Shown piece after piece: positions 44,750-55,479 of a stretch of 64,000 nt of DNA. The DNA comes from Ahaetulla prasina (taxonomy: Eukaryota; Chordata; Lepidosauria; Squamata; Colubridae): positions 14,044,814 through 14,108,813 of the forward strand of contig NC_080548.1 in the NCBI RefSeq assembly GCF_028640845.1. Direction: 5' to 3'. The notes under the pieces were generated by a model. The model was not told the DNA's origin. It was given only the letters and a program-made list of their open reading frames with translations, and did no database searches. Position numbers and translations under genes: made by a program. Each line of letters begins with the position of its first letter. The stretch's first letter is position 1.

Positions 44750-44931
44750 TTTTCCAAAAGGCAACTGGACTTTCTTGGGTTTTTTTTTCCTTGAAAACGT
44801 TTTGCTTCTCATCCGAGAAGCTTCTTCACTTCTCAGAAGAACTGAAGAAGCTTCTTGGCTTAGAAGCAAAACATTTTCAAGGAAAAAAAAACCAAGAAAG
44901 TCCAGTTGCCTTTTGGGAAAGCACTTTTGGG
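44750..44931. mobile_element. Long inverted-repeat MITE
   Basis: Outer CCAAAGTGCTTTTCC and inner TTGAAAACGTTTTGCTTCTC are mirrored by GAGAAGC-type and GGGAAAGCACTTTTGG sequences on the right. The palindrome spans about 180 bp. Similar elements are known to me from fish and reptile genomes. Confidence 0.8.
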
Positions 44932-45025
44932 ACAACCATGACCTGGATGATTGAAACTCTCCATAGACAGTTGAATCCCTGCTCCTAGAAGACATTGTTA
45001 AAACGAGAACCATATCAGTTTGGGG

Positions 45026-45308
45026 CAGTGGTGAAATCCAAATTTTTTTACTACGGTTCTGTGGGTATGGCTTGGTGGGCATGGCGTGGCTTAGTGGGCA
45101 TGGCAGGGGAAGGATACTGCAAAATCCCCATTCCTGGGGGAAGGATATTGCAAAATCTCCATTCCCACCCTACTCTGAGGCCAGCCAAAGGTGGTATTTG
45201 CTGGTTCTCCGAACTACTCAAAATTTCTGCTGCCGGTTCTCTGAACTGCTCAAAATTTCCGCTACAGGTTCTCCAGAACTTATCAGAACCTGCTGGATTT
45301 CACCCCTG
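45026..45308 (+). mobile_element. hAT-type MITE, family A
   Basis: CAGTGGTGAAATCC to GGATTTCACCCCTG. Perfect duplication GTTTGGGG (45018-45025, 45309-45316). The GAACTGCTCAAAATTTCC block is duplicated near the right end. Confidence 0.94.
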
Positions 45309-45658
45309 GTTTGGGGTAGTCAAAAACCCAGGAGAATCGTGGTAGCCCCTTTTTCTGACTCATGGATTTTACTGAAGAGGCAAAAGCTTTTATGAGCTGC
45401 AGCTGCCTTTTAATAAAATCTCTTAGTCAGAAAAGGGGCCGCCAAATTCCTCCCAATTTTTTGGCTCCCGCTTCTACACACCCACCTTTAATGGATGTGC
45501 AGTCGTGCCAGTTGCCCTGGCCTTTAGCGATGGCACATGCCTCGTTTTCTGAAAAAAAAAAAAAAAGGATTATGATGCACTGCTCAAATGGAATGAAGCT
45601 TTTCTGCCTTTGAGATTCCAACTTGGTCTCCTAAGACAGAGCTGGGGACCTCCTAGGA

Positions 45659-45792
45659 TAGGGGTCTCCAGCCTTGGCAACTTGAAGACTTGTGAACTTC
45701 AACTCCCAGAATTCCTTAGCCAGCAAAACAGCAAAGGAATTCTGGGAGTTGGAGTCCACAAGTCTTCAAGTTGCCAAGGTTGGAGACCCCTG
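45659..45792. mobile_element. Fold-back hAT element, 134 bp
   Basis: TAGGGGTCTCCAGCC to GGTTGGAGACCCCTG. Perfect duplication TCCTAGGA, itself palindromic (45651-45658, 45793-45800). Confidence 0.93.
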
Positions 45793-45971
45793 TCCTAGGA
45801 CACCCCCAGAGTTCTGTCATGATTGTGGAAAAGATATGGAGCATACAGTATAATTTTTAACCTGCTGATGGATTAAAATGTTTTTAAGGACTTGAGGAAC
45901 AATTGAGTTCATTGCACTAAAGGAAAATGAATTTTATTTACATTTGAATGCAGGTTAACCAAATCCGTGTT

Positions 45972-47475
45972 AGGTAGTCCTCGATTTACAACAGATCATT
46001 TAGTGACCATTCAACGTTGCAATGCACTGAAAAAAGTGACATGACCATTTTTCACACTTGTGACCGTTGCCACATCACCCATGATCAGGTGATCAAAATT
46101 TGGATGCTTGACAACCGGTTCCTATTTATGCCGGTTGCAGTGTTGTGGGGTCATGTAGAATAGAATAGAATTTTTTATTGGCCGAGTGTGATTGGACACA
46201 CAAGGAATTTGTCTTGGTGCAGATGCTCTCAGTATACATAACAGAAAAGATCGTCAAGAATTCTAAGGTACAACACTTAATGATAGTCATAGGGTACAAA
46301 TAAGCAATCAGGAACCTATCAATATCAATATAAATCGTAAGGATACCAGCAACAAATTTAGAGTCATGCAGTCATAAGTGGAAAGAGATGGGCGATGGGA
46401 ACGATGAGAAGATTAATAGTAGTGCAGATTTAGTAAATAGTTTGACAGTGTTGAGGGAATTATTTGTTTAGCAGAGTGATAATCTTTTGTGACTTTCTGA
46501 TAAGCAAAGTCAATGGGGGAGCCAGATTCACTTAACAACCATGTGCTAATTTAAGAACTGCAATGATTCACTTAACAACAGCGGCAGAAAAGATCCGCAG
46601 TTAAGTGAATCATGCAGTCATTAAGTAAATCCAGCTTCCCACACTGACTTTGCTTGTTGGAAGCCAGTTGGAAATGACAATTGCAGGACTCTGGGAAGCT
46701 GTAACCGTCATAAATATATGATGGTTGCAGGTGCCTGAATTTAGATCAGGTGATCATGAGAATGCTGTAATGGTCGTAAATGGAGGACCATGATAAGTCA
46801 TATTTTTTTCAGTAGTTGTAAATTTGAATGGTCGCTAAATGAATAAATACAGATAGTTTTCGACTTACAATCCATTTAGTGACTATTCAAAGTTATGACA
46901 CTAGAAAAAGTGACTTATGACCATTTTTCGTACATTTTTCACAACTATTGCAGTTATATATGCAGGGCAAGTTGCCTGCAGAAGTTTTGAATGCTCCAAC
47001 ACTGGAAGTTTTTAAGATGATGTTGGATAACCATTTGTCTGAAGTGGTGTAGGGTTTCCTGCCTAAGCAGGGGGTTGGACTAGAAGACCTCCAAGGTCCC
47101 TTCCGGCTCTGTTAGTCTATTCTAAAATAGTCATTGTTCATGTGATCAAAATTCAGTCGTTTGGCAACTGATTCATATTTACGACGACAGCAATGTCCCG
47201 GGATCATGTGACCACCTTTTGCGACTTTCTGACGAGCAAAGTCAATGGGGAAACCAGATTCACTTAACAATTGCAGTGATTCCCTTAACAATTGTGGTGC
47301 GAAAGATCGTTAAAATGGGGCAAAATTCGCTTAACGAAAGATCGTTAAAATGGGGCAAAATTCGCTTAACGAAAGATCGTTAAAATGGGGCAAAATTCGC
47401 TTAACGAACGTTTCACTTAGCAACAGAAACTTTGGGCTCAATTGTGGTCGTGCGTCGAGGGCTACCTGTACAATA
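45972..47475 (+). mobile_element. Cluster of Tigger-like MITEs with LINE inserts
   Basis: One element starts at 45972 (TAGGTAGTCCTCGATTTAC) and is split by an L3-type LINE (46156-46482, minus). Another starts near 46850 (CAGATAGTTTTCGACTTAC), holds a CR1 3' end (46970-47125) and ends GAGGGCTACCTG. The middle is rearranged. Confidence 0.7.
47301..47405. repeat. Three perfect 35-bp tandem repeats
   Basis: Units start GAAAGATCGTTAAAATGGGG at 47301, 47336 and 47371, inside a Tigger-like element. Confidence 0.95.
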
Positions 47476-47860
47476 TAGAACAGCGTTTCAGAACTTCGGC
47501 AACTTCAAAAGCCTCCAATAGAATTCTGGGAATTCCTGAGAATTCTGGGAGTTGGAGTCTTCTATTGAAGTCCACATCTTCAAGCAGCCAAAGTTCAGAA
47601 AATGCTGGCTTAGAGAAAAAGGAAGCGTTCCTAAATGCAGACCTCAGGAGTCAGATTAGAAAAGTACAGTTTTTAGGGTAGTGATTGGTCGTCTCTCCTG
47701 CATGTCAGGTGGTTTCAGATTAAACCTCCACAAAGGATTCTCAATGGAAAAAAGAGGTTTAGCAAATACAATTCCTCCTCTTCTCTTAGTGTTCAAGAGG
47801 AGAAGGAAAATGCACTGACTCCAATTCTTTTTTTATTTGCACCAATTAATAGCCCAGGGG

Positions 47861-48128
47861 CAGTGGTGAAATCCAATGCACTGACTCCAATTTTTTTTTA
47901 TTACCGGTTCTGTGGGCATGGTTTGGTGGGTGTGGTGTGGTTTAGTGGGTGTGACAAGGGAAGGATACTGCAAAATCTCCATTCCCACCCCACTCTGGGG
48001 CCAGGTAGAGGTGGTATTTGCCCGTTCTCCAAACTATCCAAAATTTCCGCTACCGGTTCTACAAACTGCTCAAAATTTCCGCTACCGGTTCTCCAGAACC
48101 TGTCAGAACCTGCTGGATTTCACCCCTG
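47861..48128 (+). mobile_element. hAT-type MITE, family A, with local filler
   Basis: CAGTGGTGAAATCC to GGATTTCACCCCTG. Flanks CCCAGGGG and CCCAAGGG match 7/8. It contains ATGCACTGACTCCAATT, also present 65 bp upstream outside the element. Confidence 0.9.
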
Positions 48129-48136
48129 CCCAAGGG

Positions 48137-48540
48137 TCTTTTATTTTAATGAACATAATCTAGAACCTGTTCATCAATTATCTCCATTGGGGGGGACGAC
48201 ACTCACCCAGATCCTTTTTTCTCCCATCCTTCCTTCCTTGTTAATAATTATAGCTTTATTTTAATGTCAGTTTTAAAGCCGCAGAGTGTTGGTTTTGATA
48301 ACAGCAGGCTGCCAATTGGCAGGGATGTGCCATGCAACTTTCCGACAAATCAGGTCAATTGTGTTGCCATGGTGAAAGGCTGTGATCTCATAAAGAATGG
48401 AATTATCAGATTATGAGCAGAACCGAGAGATTCCGATGAACAAAAGTGGAAATGGGAGGTGGCTGGGGGATCAGTGGGGGATCCCATTATGAAGATCTGC
48501 AGGGAGAGAAAATTATCCCTTTGGCCTAATTCAGTATGAT
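48137..48540. other. Unassigned stretch
   Basis: No gene supported. Confidence 0.4.
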
Positions 48541-48675
48541 CTAATGGCGAAAGCACCAGGCTAGAAACTGGGAGGCTGTGAGTTGTAGTTCTGCCTTAGC
48601 ATGGCTTAGCACAGCTGGGTGTCTTTAGGCCAATCATTCTCTCTCAGCCAAACCCACCTCACAAGGTTGTTGTGA
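48541..48675 (+). repeat. MIR-like SINE joined to CR1
   Basis: AGCACCAGGCTAGAAACTGG to CACCTCACAAGGTTGTTGTG, then direct passage into CR1 at ACCCTAGAAAGAGTGC. Confidence 0.65.
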
Positions 48676-50745
48676 GACCCTAGAAAGAGTGCAGAGAAGA
48701 GCAACCAGGATGATTAGAGGACTGGAGGCTAAAACATACGATGAACGGTTGCAGGAACAGGGCATGGCTAGTCTAGTGAAGAGAAGGACCATGGGAGACA
48801 TGATAGCAATCTTCCAATATTTGAGGGGCTGCCACAGAGAGGAGGGGGTTAAGCTATTTTCCAAGGCACCTGAAGGCCAGACAAGGAATAATGGATGGAA
48901 ACTGACCAAGTTTCCACTTATTTAGTGGTAAGTATCCCCGCCTGTTTCCACTTAGTTACCACTAAGTTTGAAAGAGGCGGTGGTGAGACCTCTCCTGAAG
49001 AAGCCTTCCCTGGACCCAGCTATTTTGGGAAACTACCGTCCAGTCTCCAACCTTCACTTTGTGGCGAAGATTGTAGAGAGTGTGGTTGCGTGGCAGCTCC
49101 CCCGGCACCTGGAGGAAGCTGTCTATCTAGACCTGTTCCAGTCCGGCTTCCGACCCGGTTACAGCACGGAGACGGCTTTGGTCGCGTTGGTGGATGACCT
49201 CTGGAGGGCCAGGGACAGGGGTTGCTCCTCTGCCTTGGTCCTATTAGACCTCTCAGCGGCTTTTGATACCATCGACCATGGTATCCTGCTGCGCCGGTTG
49301 GAGGGATTGGGAGTGGGGGGCACCGTTTATCGGTGGTTCTCCTCCTATCTCTCTGACCGGTCGCAGACGGTGTTGACAGGGGGGCAGAGGTCGTCCTCGA
49401 GGCGCCTCACTTGTGGGGTGCCTCAGGGGTCGATTCTCTCGCCTACCCTGTTCAACATCTATATGAAGCCGCTGGGTGAGGTCATCAGTGGTTTCGGGGT
49501 GAGTTATCATCTGTACGCTGATGATACTCAGCTGTACTTTTCCACCCCGGACCACCCCAACGAAGCGGTCGAAGTGCTGTCCCGGTGCCTGGAAGCTGTA
49601 CGGGTCTGGATGGGGAGAAACAGACTCAAGCTCAATCCCTCCAAGACGGAGTGGCTGTGGATGCCGGCACCCCGGTACAGTCAGCTGCATCCATGTTGGG
49701 GGCGAGTTAGTGGCCCCAAAGGAGGTGGTTCGCAACTTGGGCGTCCTCCTGGATGGACGGCTGTCCTTTGATGAACATCTGGCGGCCGTCTCCAGGAGGG
49801 CCTTTTACCAAGTCCGCTTGGTCCGCCAGTTGCGTCCCTTCCTTGACCGGGATGCCTTATGCACAGTCACTCACGCTCTGGTTACGTCTCGGTTGGATTA
49901 CTGCAATGCTCTCTACATGGGGCTGCCCTTGAGGTGCACCCGGAGGCTGCAGTTAGTCCAGAATGCGGCTGCGCGAGTAGTAATGGGAGCCGCTCGTGGC
50001 TCCCACATAACACCACTGCTCCAGTCTGCACTGGCTTCCTGTGGTCTTCGGTGCGCTTCAAGATTTTGGTTACCACCTTTAAAGCGCCCATGGCTTAGGA
50101 CCCGGTACTTACGAGACCGCCTGCTGTTACCTATGCCTCCCACCGACCCGCACGCTCTCATAGAGAGGGTCTCCTCAGGTGCCGTCCGCCAAACAGTGTC
50201 GGCTGGCGGCCCCAGGGTAGGGCCTTCTGTGGGAGCGTCGACGCTCTGGAATGAACTCCCCCCTGGCCTACGTCAAGTGCCTGATCTTCGGACCTTCCGT
50301 CGTGAGCTAAAAACATACTTATTTATTCAAGCGGGACTGGCATAATAGTTTGATTTTAAATTGGGGTTTTATTAATATTCTTAAATATTTTAAATTTAAT
50401 TTTAATTATTAGCCGTTTTTGTAATTTTGCTATGTTTTAATTTGTTTTAATTGTACATATTTTGCATTTTATCTCCGGCTGTACACTGCCCTGAGTCCTT
50501 CGGGAGAAGGGCAGTATAAATTTTTTTTTTTTTAAAAAAAGGAGAGATTCAACCTAGAAATAAGGAGAATTTTTCTGACAGTGAGAATAATCAACCAATG
50601 GAACAGAAGTTGCCTTCAGAAATTGTGGGAGCTTCATCACTGGAAGCTTTCAAGAAGAGACTGGACTGCTATCTGTCAGATATGGTGTAGGGTCTCCTGC
50701 TTGGCAGGTTGGACTAGTTTGAAGGGACCTGTTAATCTGTATCTG
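48676..50745 (+). mobile_element. CR1 LINE 3' end split by an L2-type LINE
   Basis: The left part encodes [20 protein letters not shown] and KRRTMGDMIAIFQYLRGCH (48676-48911). The right part (50539-50745) continues GGAGAGATTCAACCTAG to the CR1 3' end. Confidence 0.88.
48912..50538 (+). pseudogene. L2-clade LINE, truncated reverse transcriptase
   Basis: The frame from 48968 shows RT motifs in order: GNYRPVSNL, QSGFRPGYSTETAL, LLDLSAAFDTIDH, GVPQGSILSPTLFNIY and YADD (49514-49525, residue 183). The frame breaks near 49680 and continues in another with VVRNLGVLLDGRLSFDEHL, SRLDYCNALYMGLP and LWNELPPGLRQVPDLRTFRR, with a further break between about 50030 and 50095. No endonuclease or ORF1 is present. 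The 3' UTR ends with the CCCTGAGTCCTTCGGGAG hairpin. About 55 bp of unexplained sequence, with a duplicated GTTTCCACTTA, sits at the 5' junction. It is a dead copy, better preserved than the other LINE pieces here. Confidence 0.88.
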
Positions 50746-51047
50746 TATTAGGTATGTTTGCCTCTTTGAGTTATTTACTGTATATATAAACATATAAAAG
50801 TGGGATATAAATAAAATGCTGAGCCATCCTGTAGTTTCCTTAATGTTGTCTGAGCATACTGTGCACATTCAGTCATCAGAATTCAACAACCTGGGTTTAC
50901 AGCTAAATGTGTTCTATGAATCCAGCCAATTGGGGTTTATTCAATAAACCATAGTTAAGCAAACTATGGTTTAATACAAATGGTGAGCCGATTCTATATT
51001 GCTTTCTTTCTGCCCAACCCACCTCTGTCGTTGAATAGATGCTAGAA

Positions 51048-51537
51048 CAGTGGTTCTCATCCTTTATAGTGCTGCGACCCCTTTAATACAATTCCCCACG
51101 ATGTGGCGACCCCAACCGCAGAAGGGGGAAAAAAGCGTCAAACTGTTTTTTTGAATTTATTGTGCCTGAAGCCGTATTGGCTAGCGTTCTGAACTGCTTG
51201 CGATTGCCTTGAGGACGGAGGCATTAAAGCAGCGACTCCTCCCCTATTAAGTTTATGGCGCCTGACGCCAGATTAGGCTAGCGATTGGGAGTGATTGCAG
51301 CTGGCTTGAGAGGGAGAGATCAGAGCAAAGATTTCTCACTTTTTTAATTCATCGCGCCTAAAGCTGAATTCGGCTAGCGATTTGAAGAGCCTGCAGCTGG
51401 CTTGCGGAGTCAACCATTGGAGCGCGATTCTTCGACTCGCAAGTATACTTCCCATATTTCCAGTGGTCTTAGGCGACCCCTGGCAAATTGTCATTCGACC
51501 CCCAATGGGGTCGCGACCCACAGGTTGAGAACCGCTG
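51048..51537. mobile_element. SPIN-type hAT MITE with triplicated interior
   Basis: Ends CAGTGGTTCTCATCC and GGTTGAGAACCGCTG, plus GTGCTGCGACCCCTTTAATA and GGGGTCGCGACCC, as in SPIN elements. Perfect duplication TGCTAGAA (51040-51047, 51538-51545). The interior holds three diverged copies of a GCGCCTGA...GGCTAGCGAT...GGCTTG unit. Confidence 0.9.
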
Positions 51538-51664
51538 TGCTAGAAGAATAATATAAAAACCCTCACAATGAAACGGTCCTTTGGGATACTTTTGTTTGGA
51601 ACTGCTATCCTTTTCATCATAGTTCTCTTCCTAGCTTGAAGGGAGGCAACAGCTATCCATTGCA

Positions 51665-52003
51665 CAGGTAGTCCTCAACTTATGACCAGTCGCTTAGCAA
51701 TGGTTCAAAGTTCTGATGGACCTCCCCAGAGCTATTTACAACCTGATTTCAAAGTTCTGATGGCTGCCCACCCACCTCCTCACCGATCACGTGATCACAA
51801 ATGTGGACCAGTGGCACTTGGCAACTGGTCCACATTTACAGGCATTTGCTGTGTCCCACAGTCACATATGATCCTAATTTATGTTTTCTGCCAGAAACCA
51901 AAATTTATGTTGTAAGGTGGGACCGTAGCGACATGTTTAAAGACCATTAACAACTTACAACTGTAATTTTGGGCTCAACTACAGTCGTAAGTCAAATGTA
52001 GTT
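51665..52003 (+). mobile_element. Tigger-like MITE
   Basis: CAGGTAGTCCTCAACTTATG to TTTTGGGCTCAACTAC and GTCGTAAGTC. The right terminus is eroded. Confidence 0.7.
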
Positions 52004-52612
52004 GTTAACACCAGCACAGTCAATGGCATAGGCAAAGAATTCCTGAGACCATGTGGGGCTTTTATGCCTTAAATTTAAAATTTCCTGCTCATATTCCTGT
52101 CCACATCAAGGATTGCATGCTAATTTTAAATCGAGGTTTTGCAACCTGATTTTCTAGAAAATGTATATGGTTAAAAAGACACCAAAGCTTACTGTGAGCT
52201 TGTAGTTTGCCCCAAAGTACTGAGTTAGCATATAACAAAATTACCTAAACAGGAATCTTCCACACCAAGTAGTGGGGCCCCTTCATTATTCCATAATGTG
52301 GAGTTTATTATAGGGGAATTAATTCACTGTCTTAACAACTCAGTTTTGGATTTTTCTAATATTTTACAGACATCAAATGTACCAACAGTTCCACAACTCT
52401 ACCAGTTAAGCCTTTCAGAGGATGGCATGCATTTCACCTGTACTGTATTTTTGAAGGAAGCTGACCTGAAGCAAACAGGATGGTTGAAGGGGACCAGTGC
52501 ACATGGGGCCATGGGCTATGGAAATAAGGTCTCAGAGATGCAAGATGCATAGAAGGAGGGAAATGATTGATATGTCCCACCAAATGTCCCAGAACACAAA
52601 GAATTCCTACAA
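52004..52612. other. Unassigned stretch
   Basis: An 84-residue frame (52298-52552) has no recognised domain. Confidence 0.4.
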
Positions 52613-53175
52613 AAACCATGGTGGCACAGTGGTTAGAATGCAGTATTGCAGGCTAATTCTGTCAACCGTCAGCAATTGGATCCTGTTGGGCTCAAGGTCG
52701 ACTCAGCCGTCCATCCTTCTAAAGTTGATAAAATGAGGACCCAGATTGTTGGGGGGCAATATGCAGCCTCTGTAAACCGCTTAGAGCAGTGATGGCTAAC
52801 CTTTTTGTCATCGCATGCCGAAAGCGCGTGTGTGCATGTGCCAGCACCCATAATGCAATGCGTGCGTGACTCCCCCATGCCTCGCCCCTCCGCGCACAAC
52901 CCCCCGCGACCCGTTTTGGGCCTAGCAGGCCTCCCTGCAGCCTCCTGGGACCAAAAACGGGCTGCGGGGGGGGGGGGGGCGGCTGCGGCGTGCACATGCG
53001 TCTCATGCGTCCCCCCACCCACGCATGTGTGCCAGAGACCGTAAAATCAGCAGAGAGGGCTCTGCGTGCAATAGGTTCGCCATCATGGGCTTTAAGCTCT
53101 AAAGCACTGTGAAACGATATATAAGTCTAAGTGCTATTGCTATATAAGTCTAAGCACTATTGCTATTGCTATTGG
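52613..53175 (+). repeat. tRNA-derived SINE, family 2, split by a hAT MITE
   Basis: Left part 52613-52786 (CATGGTGGCACAGTGG to AACCGCTTAGAG). Right part from about 53099 (AAAGCACTGTGAAACG) with a duplicated TATAAGTCTAAG tail. Confidence 0.82.
52787..53088 (+). mobile_element. hAT-type MITE, family E
   Basis: CAGTGATGGCTAACC to ATAGGTTCGCCATCATG. GC-rich interior with a G/C run at 52968-52980. Confidence 0.75.
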
Positions 53176-53702
53176 AAGTTCTGTATCTCTTCTTCAAAAT
53201 GCGGAACAGGAATAGCATTGTTAAGTCTTACCTACTCTGGAAAGATGCAGTTTAGATTTGGTTTATCACGGGCGATTTTAATTCAGCAGGAGCTCTTGTT
53301 ACAGGATGTGTTCCTGAGCATAAGCAGGCTGCTGAAAGAATAGAAAGTATGCAAATGGAGAACATCCCGTTAACAAAGTAAAATATGCTCATAAAATGGT
53401 TTTCTTGGATACAGGCAGACAATTAGTATATTCGGAGCAAAAATGAGGCTTATTAAGAAACATGTCAGGATAGGAAAAAATCATTTTTAACCAAAGTAGA
53501 TAGTAAAGAGGAGGAAAAAATATAAAATTAAATATTTAAACTTTGCCTTTAATATTAAGTATAGCTCATCTAGCTAGCAATAAGCAGGTGAGAAAGACCA
53601 ATAGAAACAGGGATAAGTGAAGATCCTTCTCCTTATCAAATTCTAGCCATTTGCTGTAGTGGGTCAAAACAATTTAGAAACCTCTCAGAAGCTGATTATG
53701 GG
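53176..53702. other. Unassigned stretch
   Basis: AT-rich, no gene supported. Confidence 0.4.
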
Positions 53703-53710
53703 AATCAAAC

Positions 53711-54045
53711 CAGGGTGAAATCTATCAGGTTCTGGAGAACCGGTAGCGGAAATTTTGAGTAGTTCGGAGAACCGGTAATGTAAATTTTGAGTAGTTCAGA
53801 GAACCGGCAAATACCACCTCTGGTTATCCCCAGAGTGGGCTGGGAATGGAGATTTTGCAATATCCTTCCCCCAGGAATAGGGAAGGAATGGGGATTTTTA
53901 AGTATTCTTCTCCCAGGACTGAGGAGGGAATGGAGATTTTGCAGTATCCTTCCCCTGGAGTGGGAAGGGAATGGAGATTTTGCAGTATCCGCCCACCAAG
54001 CCACACCCACAGAACCGGTAGTAAAAAAAATTGATTTCACCACTG
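53711..54045 (-). mobile_element. hAT-type MITE, family A, with internal repeats
   Basis: Perfect duplication AATCAAAC (53703-53710, 54046-54053). About four GGAATGGAGATTTTGCA units and a doubled ATTTTGAGTAGTTC block lie inside. Confidence 0.94.
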
Positions 54046-54268
54046 AATCAAACATGCCCTAGCTTTGATCAATGAAGCCATGCATAATTTCTCAACAAAC
54101 CTCCCCTAAGCAACTCATAGCTTTTTAATTTAACATCAAGATTTTAAAAGCATCCTATGCAATGCTGAGTCAGAAGCAAAATTTACTATGATAGGTTGGA
54201 ATGATGAAATACTCAGGTGTAGGTAGGGAACGGCACAATTATCAAGATAGGTTTGGAATTACCTAGAC

Positions 54269-54565
54269 CAGGAGTGTCAAGCTCGATTTCATTGAGGACC
54301 GCATCAAGATTGTGTTTGACCTTGGGGTCGGGGGAGCCAGTGTAGGCGTGGCCAGTGTGGGCACGGCCAGCTCGAGGTCACTCGTGTCAGGGGCACCTGT
54401 GGTGGCCCAAGAGCTCTGCCAGCGAAAGCAGGCTCCCAAGCTCCATTTTCGCTGGCGGAGGCACCGCGGGCCGGTTCTTTGCTAGTTCCAGGGTGGCTCC
54501 ATGGGCCAGATCTAAGCACCCCATGGGCCGAATCCGGCCCCTGGGCTTTGAATTTGACACCCCTA
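54269..54565 (+). mobile_element. hAT-type MITE, family D
   Basis: CAGGAGTGTCAAGCTCG to TTTGACACCCCTA. Flanks ACCTAGAC and ATCTAGAT match 6/8. Confidence 0.82.
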
Positions 54566-54720
54566 ATCTAGATCATTGGTTCCCAATGTGGGTCCTTTTT
54601 GGGTGTGTGTGTATGTGTGTTCCTACTCCAACATGTAATAGGGCCACATACATACACATGCATACATCATAAAGTTTTATAAAAGTAAAAAATAAACAAA
54701 AAAGTTAGTAAGTCTAACTT

Positions 54721-54905
54721 TTTAAGGGGCGTGCATAAGAGCACAAAAGTGCCTACCGTTCCTGTCCTATTGTTCCCTTCATCATATCAAATTGATATAG
54801 TTGATGCATATTTTTTATACATATATGTATATTTTCTTCAAATTATGTTGTTTTATCTATGACAATTGTTTGTGTATACTGTTGTGATTAAAAGAAATAA
54901 ATAAA
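54721..54905 (+). mobile_element. CR1-type LINE (second family) tail
   Basis: GGGGCGTGCATAAGAGCAC to AAGAAATAAATAAA. Only the 3' UTR is present. Confidence 0.8.
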
Positions 54906-54915
54906 AAAAATCAAG

Positions 54916-55479
54916 AAAGGCTATAAAAATAGTAGAAACATAAAAAATAAAAATATAGAAATATCTAAAAAAGAATAGCTTCTGACATTTTTACAGTACA
55001 TATAAATAAAACTTGGGTTCAACCCTTGCTCTACAATTACAACGTATTCTCCATTCTTTTCCCTAAGCTACAGTATAAATAATACTAAAGCTCAAATTCA
55101 TATGCAAATCTGTGACCTTCCTAATGGAGAACTGAATGAGTACGTGCCATCGAGTAATTTTGACTCCTCGTGATCACAGAGATATATTTTCTCCATGACA
55201 ATCAGTCCCTAACCTGATCATCATTCATCATTTCTTGCTACTGTGACGGAATGCTTCCATGTCACTGCTGGCCATCCTTTTCTCTTTCCTTCCTCCTTTC
55301 CCAGTATCATAAACTTCTCTGAAGAGTTGTGTCCAAGATAGATGTATCATCAGCTGGAGAATGCGTGGATAGACCTTTTTCATGACTAGTCCTTAATCTG
55401 GTCTTTCATGGCTTCCAAGGGTGCCTCTATGGACACTATAATTTGGTTTCAGAAAAAGATTATCCTGTAATCTACAACT
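54916..55479. other. Unassigned stretch
   Basis: May include decayed 5' sequence of the following LINE. No gene. Confidence 0.4.

Noticed and set aside
44754..44931. Frame with LRSKTFSRKKK-type basic protein
   Set aside because: It is a translation of the inverted-repeat MITE; both strands give similar peptides because of the palindrome.
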